Shown here piece by piece: positions 8,601-12,214 of a stretch of DNA of 12,214 nucleotides. The stretch's first letter is position 1. Each line of letters begins with the position of its first letter. This DNA comes from a bacterium (GTDB lineage Bacteria; Verrucomicrobiota; Verrucomicrobiae; Limisphaerales; J093). The stretch covers positions 1 through 12,214 of the forward strand of contig JAKCAB010000253.1 in assembly GCA_021839785.1 (NCBI GenBank), written 5' to 3'. The position numbers were made by a program, and so were the translations under genes. A model generated the notes under the pieces. That model worked only from the letters and a program-made list of their open reading frames with translations, ran no database searches and was not told the origin of the DNA.

Positions 8601-9749
8601 CACGGCAGCGATCGCATTGCCGAGACGATCGCCGCCTTGAATCGGTTCGACCGCGACGGTGCCGATTGGTCCGTGGTGAAAGACCTGGCCACGCTCCTCA
8701 CCGCCATCCCAACGCAACTCACCCACGCGCGGGCGCCGCTGGCTGATTTGGCGCAGCACGCCAAGCGGGATGACGTCCGCCGCGCCGCCTACGCCGGCCT
8801 GGTCGCCACGGACGGCAAGCCGGACGGCGTCTGGACGGAGACGGCGAACGATGCGCCGGCGCGCGCTGCGTTGATCGACGCCATCGTCCTGGTCGCCGAT
8901 CCAGACACGCGCGCGCTGTTCGAGCCGTTGTTGAACAAAGCCATCGCGAATTCGGCTACGCCGGCCGAAGTGCGCCGGGCTGCCCTGCGGGCATTGCCTT
9001 TGATGGGGGCCGATTTTGCGTCTCAGAACTTCGCCGTCCTCGCGACGCACCTTCGCAATGGCCGCGAATTACCCACGGTTTCGCGAGCGATCCTGCAAAT
9101 GCCGCGTGAAGTCTGGGACAAAGCTGCGGCGGCTCCGGTCGCCAATGCGATCCTGCGCTGGGCGCGCAACGTGCCGGCAGCCGAGCGCACGGCGCAGGAT
9201 TTTGTCGAGACGGTTCAACTGGGAATGGAGATGGCTACGCTCCTGCCGCCGGCCGATAACACGCGCGTCCGCAAGGCGCTGCTCGACCTCGGCGTGCGTG
9301 TGTTCGCCATCAAGAGCGTGCGCGAACAAATGCGATACGACACCACGCGCATCGTCGTGGAGGCTGGCAAGCCGTTCGAAATCCGGTTCGAAAACGTCGA
9401 TATGATGCCGCACAACCTGACGATCGTTCAGCCGGGCGCACGCGAGGAGGTGGGCAAACAGGCCGAAGCCATGCCACCCAAGCCCGACAGCCAGGGGCGG
9501 CTTTACGTGCCCAATAACCCCAAAATCCTGGCGGCGACGCGGCTCTTGGAACCGGGCGAGCAGGCGACCTTGAAGCTGACCGCGCCGGAGGTGCCGGGCA
9601 ACTACGAGTACCTCTGCACTTATCCGGAGCACTGGAAGGTGATGTTCGGCCAGCTTGTGGTAGTCAAGGACCTGGAAGCCTATCTGGCCGCCAGCGCCAG
9701 TGCGCCTTTGCCGCCGCCGCCGCTAGCCGCGCACGAACACCAGCACTGA
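5673..9749 (+). CDS. Exported SGNH-like / beta-propeller dehydrogenase / HEAT / blue-copper fusion protein
   Basis: The protein has 1358 residues. After a long N-terminus, a signal peptide lies at about 50-70 (LATALLLTGWFGLAPRAAAA). Residues 72-275 are SGNH-hydrolase-like: GFSGDE, FFGYNESF (149-156) and DGVHL with D254 and H257. The usual GDS serine motif reads GNA (84-86), so the nucleophile is missing. About 390-740 matches the Pirellula/Verrucomicrobium-type 'membrane-bound dehydrogenase' propeller (TIGR02604-like), with two DTDGDGKAD calcium-type loops (456 and 499), SADSHHTANSLVLDPGG, and GFANPHGRVFDYWGND. About 755-1190 is helical and HEAT-like (PEPRARAAAVRVLGYW, DPAPRVRLEAVRVLSFF). Residues 1220-1332 are a cupredoxin with ligands H1247, C1315, H1320 and M1324 (CTYPEHWKVM, azurin-like). 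No CxxCH haem site is present. A GTG at 5778 would give a shorter N-terminus and a more typical signal peptide. Inferred role: periplasmic sugar or alcohol oxidation with electron passage to copper; the substrate is unknown. Confidence 0.93.
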   Translation: MPLLPTGKELCRVAPVCRPDAAPTVRDLPCRPRSAVAAHRLQAAGCKLRRLATALLLTGWFGLAPRAAAAPLEFHHGDHICLIGNALADRMQHFGWLETLVYTRFPKQDLVFRDLGFSGDELTARARSQDFGTPDEWLTREQADVVLAFFGYNESFQGAAGLPKFRSDLEAFIDHTLAQNYSGRGATRLVLFSPIAQEKLADPNFPDPAANNANLRLYTDAMAEVAKAKGVVFVDLYAASAEAYAKSAQPLTIDGVHLTDAGYRALAPAMFTGLFGEPAPAMDGSAFEKLRSAINDKNRQFFRRYRSVDGFNIYGGRSHLEFNGVKNRDTMLREMDMRDVMTANRDRRVWAVAQGGDLEVKDDNLPPPVEVKSNHPGPNPDGSFTFLSGEEAIKHMKVPPGCQVNLFASEEQFPELANPVQMAFDTRGRLWVAAWPNYPERTPQSKKGDALLVFEDTDGDGKADKCSAFVDDLNAPTGFQFYKDGVIVVQAPDVWFLRDTDGDGKADWKERLLDGLDSADSHHTANSLVLDPGGAIYLSDGVFHRTQVETPWGPPVRNEDACIYRFEPRTGKFERYIPYGFANPHGRVFDYWGNDLVTDATGNNTYFGPAFSGHLDYPDKHGGLREFWNRPSRPCPGTGMLSSRHFPESFQGEFLNCNVIGYQGIFRVKVREEGSGLWGDTVEPGLVQSDDPNFRPTAVDVAPDGSVYFLDWQNPIIGHMQHHLRDPNRDHAHGRIYRLTYPSRPLLQPAKIAGEPISHLLDLLKEPENNVRTRAKIELGARDPQAVVVALHEWVHQFDPAKIEDQHPLLEALWVQQWLNAVNEPLLRQMLHSPEPRARAAAVRVLGYWRDRVQDPLALLRDAANDPAPRVRLEAVRVLSFFRGHEALAIAHEVLKYDTDYYLDYTFNETLRQLRKTTHELYLPENPKALARVLERLSNAELMQAPGSEPIWAARVERKGIEINARNQALTDLAKLHGSDRIAETIAALNRFDRDGADWSVVKDLATLLTAIPTQLTHARAPLADLAQHAKRDDVRRAAYAGLVATDGKPDGVWTETANDAPARAALIDAIVLVADPDTRALFEPLLNKAIANSATPAEVRRAALRALPLMGADFASQNFAVLATHLRNGRELPTVSRAILQMPREVWDKAAAAPVANAILRWARNVPAAERTAQDFVETVQLGMEMATLLPPADNTRVRKALLDLGVRVFAIKSVREQMRYDTTRIVVEAGKPFEIRFENVDMMPHNLTIVQPGAREEVGKQAEAMPPKPDSQGRLYVPNNPKILAATRLLEPGEQATLKLTAPEVPGNYEYLCTYPEHWKVMFGQLVVVKDLEAYLAASASAPLPPPPLAAHEHQH

Positions 9750-9770
9750 GCGGAAGGCCCAGGCTCGCGC

Positions 9771-9808
9771 TGCCGGGCAACTGAGGCTCCGGCACGAATC
9801 AAACTTTT
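9771..9808 (+). terminator. Possible terminator after the fusion gene
   Basis: TGCCGG and CCGGCA (9771-9776 and 9789-9794) can pair around a 12-base loop, 22 bases after the TGA. The only T-run is ACTTTT at 9803-9808, nine bases beyond the stem, so it is a weak intrinsic terminator at best. The T-run also overlaps the gatB remnant. Confidence 0.3.
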
Positions 9809-9878
9809 AGCTTCCGCTCCAGGATCTCCCCGCCAAGGCCGGGTTCGCCTTGCCCTTGCTAAGTCTCTTCACCCAGCC
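9799..9878 (-). pseudogene. Decayed second copy of the gatB 3' end
   Basis: This 80-base stretch aligns with the last 81 bases of gatB (10462-10542): 66 of 80 paired bases are identical by my hand count, with one gap. Read on the minus strand it still spells LSKGKANPALAG and, after the one-base deletion, EILERKLKV then TGA, against EILERKLKG in gatB. Over the core 21 codons the eight substitutions are all synonymous; replacement changes occur only at the far 5' edge (Q to W, M to K, K to R) and in the last codon (G to V). It therefore comes from a gatB that diverged under protein-level selection, not from a fresh copy of the neighbour. No homology continues beyond 9878. It lies beside the toxin stop, on the far side of the TA pair from gatB. 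Confidence 0.88.
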
Positions 9879-9890
9879 GTGGGATGCTGT

Positions 9891-10181
9891 TCATTTGCGA
9901 TCCAGTCCGAGGTCGGGATGGCGCTTGTGGTGGCGGACGATCAAGATGCGGATCGAGCTGGGCTGGACGTCGTAGAGGAAATGGTAGGGAAAGCGTTTCA
10001 GGTTGGCCCGGCGGAAGCCGCGATCCGCAGGGTGAAATCGAAGCGGGTTTTCGGCGGCGCTGGCAATCGTAGCCTTGAGTTCCCGGTCAAAGTCTTCCGC
10101 AAGACGGGGAGAAATGTCGTGGTACTTCCGGGCTGCCTCCAAAACATCCTGCCGCACCAACGGGTGAAACTTCACTTCCAT
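9891..10181 (-). CDS. RelE/ParE-superfamily toxin
   Basis: The protein has 96 residues starting at the ATG at 10181 (MEVKFHPLVRQDVLEAARKY). The frame stays open further upstream, but that extension only overlaps the antitoxin gene in another frame and reads as Arg/Gly-rich nonsense, so the internal ATG is preferred. Family features are the N-terminal helix ending AARKYHDISPRLAEDFDREL, then AENPLRFHPADRGFRRANLKRFPYHFLYDV, a strand IRILIVRHHKRHP and a basic C-terminus. Such toxins block either translation (RelE, mRNA cleavage) or DNA gyrase (ParE); the sequence does not decide which. The start overlaps the antitoxin stop by 10 bases, typical of translational coupling in type II TA operons. The stop lies 12 bases from the gatB remnant. 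It looks intact. Confidence 0.9.
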   Translation of the reverse strand: MEVKFHPLVRQDVLEAARKYHDISPRLAEDFDRELKATIASAAENPLRFHPADRGFRRANLKRFPYHFLYDVQPSSIRILIVRHHKRHPDLGLDRK

Positions 10182-10405
10182 TGTGCCCGCGCGCGATCCA
10201 CATCCGACCAAAACTTCTCCGCGGGCACTGGCGTCACCCGTCCCAAATCCAGTTCCTCGCGCCGCCGCGCGGCTTCTTGAACGCCTTCGTCCTTTTCGTC
10301 GCCGTAGCTGGGCGCTGGCAGCAAGTCGAGCAGCCAGGCAGCCAGTTCGGCCTGTTCCTGCTCCGGCATCGCCGCCACCGCGCTCTTGATCTCTGCGACT
10401 GACAT
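10172..10405 (-). CDS. Antitoxin of the addiction-module (Unstab_antitox / TIGR02574-like) family
   Basis: The protein has 77 acidic, helix-rich residues: MSVAEIKSAVAAMPEQEQAE, then LAAWLLDLLP, a linker, and EAARRREELDLGRVTPVPAEKFWSDVDRAR. The N-terminal leucine-rich helices followed by RR-x-EEL-x-x-G-x-V-x-P-V-P are the usual signature of this antitoxin family, which is almost always paired with a RelE/ParE toxin, as here. It would bind and neutralise the toxin encoded by the overlapping downstream gene and may help repress their shared promoter. No classic DNA-binding domain (ribbon-helix-helix or HTH) is obvious. It starts 56 bases after the gatB stop on the same strand, so read-through from gatB could also express it. 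Confidence 0.85.
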   Translation of the reverse strand: MSVAEIKSAVAAMPEQEQAELAAWLLDLLPAPSYGDEKDEGVQEAARRREELDLGRVTPVPAEKFWSDVDRARAQWK

Positions 10406-10411
10406 GGGGGG

Positions 10412-10447
10412 AACGTATTCTTCCGGTCACTCGACCGCAAGCTTGCG
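10412..10447 (-). promoter_or_regulatory. Candidate TA promoter with overlapping palindromes
   Basis: The 56-base gap between gatB and the antitoxin holds a perfect 12-base palindrome CGCAAGCTTGCG (10436-10447) and an overlapping inverted repeat CGGTC-ACTC-GACCG (10424-10437). On the minus strand TTGCGG (10440-10435) and TACGTT (10417-10412) are 17 bases apart, a weak promoter match whose -35 overlaps the palindrome. A TA operator would be expected here. Neither palindrome is followed by a T-run, so a gatB terminator is less likely. Confidence 0.4.
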
Positions 10448-10461
10448 CAGAGCCAGAGCCG

Positions 10462-11988
10462 TCAGCCTTTCAGCTTCCGCTCCAAAATCTCACCCGCCAA
10501 GGCCGGATTTGCTTTGCCTTTGCTGAGTTTCATCACCTGGCCTTTGAGGAAGTTCAGGGCGGCAGCTTTGCCGGCGCGGAAGTCGGCGGCGGGACCCGGA
10601 TTGGCGGCGATGGCTTGGTCGCAGAACGCTTCGATGGCACTGGCATCGCTGACCTGGGCGAGGCCGCGCTCCTGGACGATGGCAGAAGGCGCCTTGCCGG
10701 TGTCGAACATCTCGGCAAACACCTGTTGCGCGGCGGAACTACTGATGGTCTTGGCCTCGACCAGCGCGACGAGTTCGAGAAGGGACTCAGGTTTGAATTT
10801 GAGGTCGGCCAACGCACCCTCCCCCTCACCCGTCCTTCGGACACCCTCTCCCCCAGTGGGGGAGAGGGCTGGGGTGAGGGGGTGCTCGGAGGCCACAAGC
10901 GAATCAGCCGCTTCCTTTTCGGCAGCTTCTGCCAGCTTCGCCCGCAGGTTGTTGATGACCCAGTTGGCGATCACTTTGGGATTTTTGCTCCGTTTGGCAA
11001 TGCGCTCGAAGTAGTCGCCCAGCGGCACGTCGTTCTTGAACACCTCGGCGTCGCCGGCGGGCAATTGGTAGTCGCGCACGAAGCGTTGCTTGCGAGCGAG
11101 CGGGAGTTCGACCACGCGGGCGCGCACGGCGGCGAGCCATTCCTCGCTGGGTTGGAGCGGCATGAGGTCGGGGTCGGGGAAATAGCGGTAGTCGTGCGCG
11201 TGTTCCTTGGTGCGCATTTCCTCGGTAATGCCGGCCACGTCGTCCCAGCGGCGCGTGGATTGGATGAGTTGGCCGCCTTTCTTCAGAACTTCGATCTGGC
11301 GGGGGATTTCGTACTCGAGCGCTTTCCGCACGCCGGAGAAGGAGTTCATGTTTTTGATCTCGATCTTGGCGCCGAGTTCCTGCGTGCCGACGGGGCGCAC
11401 GGACACGTTCACGTCGCAGCGGACCATGCCCTTCTCCATGTCGCAATCGCTCACGCCGCCGTAGATGAGGATTTCCTTGAGCGCGTTGAGATACTCGTAG
11501 GCCATGTCGGCGCTGGTGAGGTCCGGCTCGGAGACGATCTCCAGCAACGGCACGCCGGCGCGGTTGAAGTCCACGCCGCTGTGGCGCTCGAAGTGCGTGC
11601 TCTTGCCGACGTCCTCCTCCAGGTGCGCGCGGGTGACGCGGACGCGCGCGGTGCCGCCCTGGAACTCGAACTCCACGTAGCCGTGGGCCGTGCTGGGCTG
11701 ATCGTATTGGGTGATCTGGTAGTTCTTGGGCATGTCCGGATAGAAATAGCTCTTCCGGTCGAACTTGGCGCGGGCGGGGAGCGTGCAGTTGAGGAGCAAG
11801 CCGGTGAGCGCGGTTAGGCGGAGCGCCTCGTCGTTGGGCACGGGCAACACGCCGGGCAGGCCGAGACAGACGGGGCAGACGTGCGTGTTCGGCGGCGCGC
11901 CGAATTCATTCGCGCACCCGCACCACAGCTTCGACTGGGTCTTGAGCTGGACGTGGGTTTCCAGCCCGATGACGGCTTCGTAGTCCAT
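10462..11988 (-). CDS. gatB: Aspartyl/glutamyl-tRNA(Asn/Gln) amidotransferase subunit B
   Basis: The protein has 508 residues. GatB, with GatA and GatC, converts mischarged Glu-tRNA(Gln) or Asp-tRNA(Asn) to the amidated form in the cytoplasm; GatB activates the acyl-tRNA with ATP and binds the tRNA. Signatures visible: VIGLETHVQL at the start, the cysteine pairs C23/C25 and C38/C41 (CGCANEFG, CPVCLGLPG), KSYFYPDMPKNYQITQYDQP (79-98), GVPLLEIVSEPD, KIEIKNMNSF, RTKEHAHDYRYFPDPDL and a C-terminal YqeY-like tail (about 395-508) ending KGQVMKLSKGKANP. It is about 30 residues longer than typical homologues because of a palindromic repeat encoded at 369-391, between the helical region and the tail domain. 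The ATG at 11988 matches the conserved N-terminus although it lacks a Shine-Dalgarno. gatA and gatC are not visible; the 226 bases upstream contain only repeat-like DNA. Confidence 0.97.
   Translation of the reverse strand: MDYEAVIGLETHVQLKTQSKLWCGCANEFGAPPNTHVCPVCLGLPGVLPVPNDEALRLTALTGLLLNCTLPARAKFDRKSYFYPDMPKNYQITQYDQPSTAHGYVEFEFQGGTARVRVTRAHLEEDVGKSTHFERHSGVDFNRAGVPLLEIVSEPDLTSADMAYEYLNALKEILIYGGVSDCDMEKGMVRCDVNVSVRPVGTQELGAKIEIKNMNSFSGVRKALEYEIPRQIEVLKKGGQLIQSTRRWDDVAGITEEMRTKEHAHDYRYFPDPDLMPLQPSEEWLAAVRARVVELPLARKQRFVRDYQLPAGDAEVFKNDVPLGDYFERIAKRSKNPKVIANWVINNLRAKLAEAAEKEAADSLVASEHPLTPALSPTGGEGVRRTGEGEGALADLKFKPESLLELVALVEAKTISSSAAQQVFAEMFDTGKAPSAIVQERGLAQVSDASAIEAFCDQAIAANPGPAADFRAGKAAALNFLKGQVMKLSKGKANPALAGEILERKLKG
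10816..10884 (-). repeat. Palindromic repeat inserted in frame within gatB
   Basis: At its centre CCCTCTCCCCC (10844-10854) pairs perfectly with GGGGGAGAGGG (10858-10868) around AGT. Outer arms at about 10815-10831 and 10871-10884 (CACCCTCCCCCTCACCC against GGGGTGAGGGGGTG) are also imperfectly complementary, so almost the whole unit can fold. It encodes GatB residues 369-391, the peptide PLTPALSPTGGEGVRRTGEG, a translation often seen where this GC-rich repeat class enters genes. It preserves the frame and contributes no stop. Confidence 0.85.
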
Positions 11989-12002
11989 AAAGTTGCGGGG
12001 GA

Positions 12003-12035
12003 TTCAACCACGGATTGCGCGGATGGGCACGGATT
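12003..12035. repeat. Dispersed-repeat-like unit upstream of gatB (CACGGAT type)
   Basis: The stretch reads TTCAACCACGGATTGCGC followed by GGATGGGCACGGATT, with CACGGATT occurring twice. Sequences of this 'cacggat ... gggcacggat' type recur between genes in many verrucomicrobial and other bacterial genomes. It begins 15 bases before the gatB start. It is recognised from recall of the motif, and only one unit is present in this window. Confidence 0.55.
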
Positions 12036-12061
12036 TTTCAATGGAGAAGACCGCTGAACTC

Positions 12062-12094
12062 AACCGCAGAGGCGCGGAGGACGCGGAGAAGGAG
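12062..12094. repeat. Dispersed-repeat-like unit upstream of gatB (CGCAGAGGCGCGGAGGA type)
   Basis: AACCGCAGAGGCGCGGAGG followed by ACGCGGAGAAGGAG is a short-period purine-rich unit (GC-x-GAG spacing) of the kind whose translation NRRGAEDAEKE turns up widely as spurious protein. The following bases to about 12145, with TTCTTGGCGGTTTGCTTCGCGG, look like a partly complementary second half. It sits 27 bases from the CACGGAT-type unit. The rest of the window end (12146-12214) holds nothing I can assign. Confidence 0.55.
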
Positions 12095-12214
12095 GTTTCC
12101 AAGGAATCGGTTCTTGGCGGTTTGCTTCGCGGTGGGGGAGCACGCACGGGAAATTCATTTGCAGCGATAAGTGATTCGAGAAGCGTGAGTTGATGGAGGG
12201 GGCTGAACTTTGCC

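Noticed and set aside
5652..9050. A 1132-codon minus-strand open frame opposite the fusion gene
   Set aside because: It is the complement of a well-supported multi-domain gene. Its length is explained by high third-position GC suppressing stops, and no domain or signal peptide is visible.
10182..10430. An N-terminal extension of the toxin to an ATG at 10430
   Set aside because: It overlaps the antitoxin gene in another frame and reads as Arg/Gly-rich nonsense. The ATG at 10181 matches the family start and the usual TA overlap.
11993..12193. A 66-residue plus-strand open frame upstream of gatB
   Set aside because: It is made of translated repeat DNA (the NRRGAEDAEKE type), a well-known spurious ORF pattern.

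Overview
The window is GC-rich bacterial DNA that most likely comes from a Verrucomicrobiota member, probably of the Limisphaerales/Pedosphaera type. This is inferred from gene content: an Ig/lamin-tail surface protein, a neighbour built from the same modules, a very large Pirellula/Verrucomicrobium-type beta-propeller dehydrogenase, a GatB with a verrucomicrobial-looking C-terminus, and the translated GC-rich palindromic repeats common in these genomes. No rRNA, tRNA, CRISPR array, transposase or integrase was recognised.

Layout. Positions 1-5263 are all minus strand. In transcription order they hold a small secreted DUF1579 protein (5263-4715), a DUF4097-like lipoprotein with two apparent one-base frameshifts (4582-3922), a 785-residue exported protein of alternating beta-sandwich and Ig-like modules (3659-1302) ending at a clear intrinsic terminator (1282-1247), and the start of a related exported protein (1197 to the window edge) with one copy of the same module, an Ig domain and a lamin-tail domain. 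A 409-base divergent spacer (5264-5672) separates this block from one plus-strand gene. That gene (5673-9749) encodes a 1358-residue exported fusion: an SGNH-like domain without its serine, a propeller 'membrane-bound dehydrogenase' domain, HEAT-like helices and a C-terminal blue-copper domain.

Convergent to it, on the minus strand, lie gatB (11988-10462), a type II toxin-antitoxin pair (antitoxin 10405-10172, toxin 10181-9891) and then a decayed second copy of the last 80 bases of gatB (9878-9799). The TA pair is therefore bracketed by two direct copies of the gatB 3' end. That is the arrangement left when a DNA segment inserts at a gene's 3' end and supplies a replacement end, and it is the most interesting structure in the window. 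gatB also carries an in-frame palindromic repeat of about 70 bp near its C-terminal domain, and two further dispersed-repeat-like stretches sit directly upstream of it.

The secreted proteins look like cell-surface or periplasmic functions: extracellular recognition modules and an electron-transfer oxidoreductase. gatB is a housekeeping tRNA-amidation gene and the TA pair is accessory. None of the chosen starts has a convincing Shine-Dalgarno sequence.
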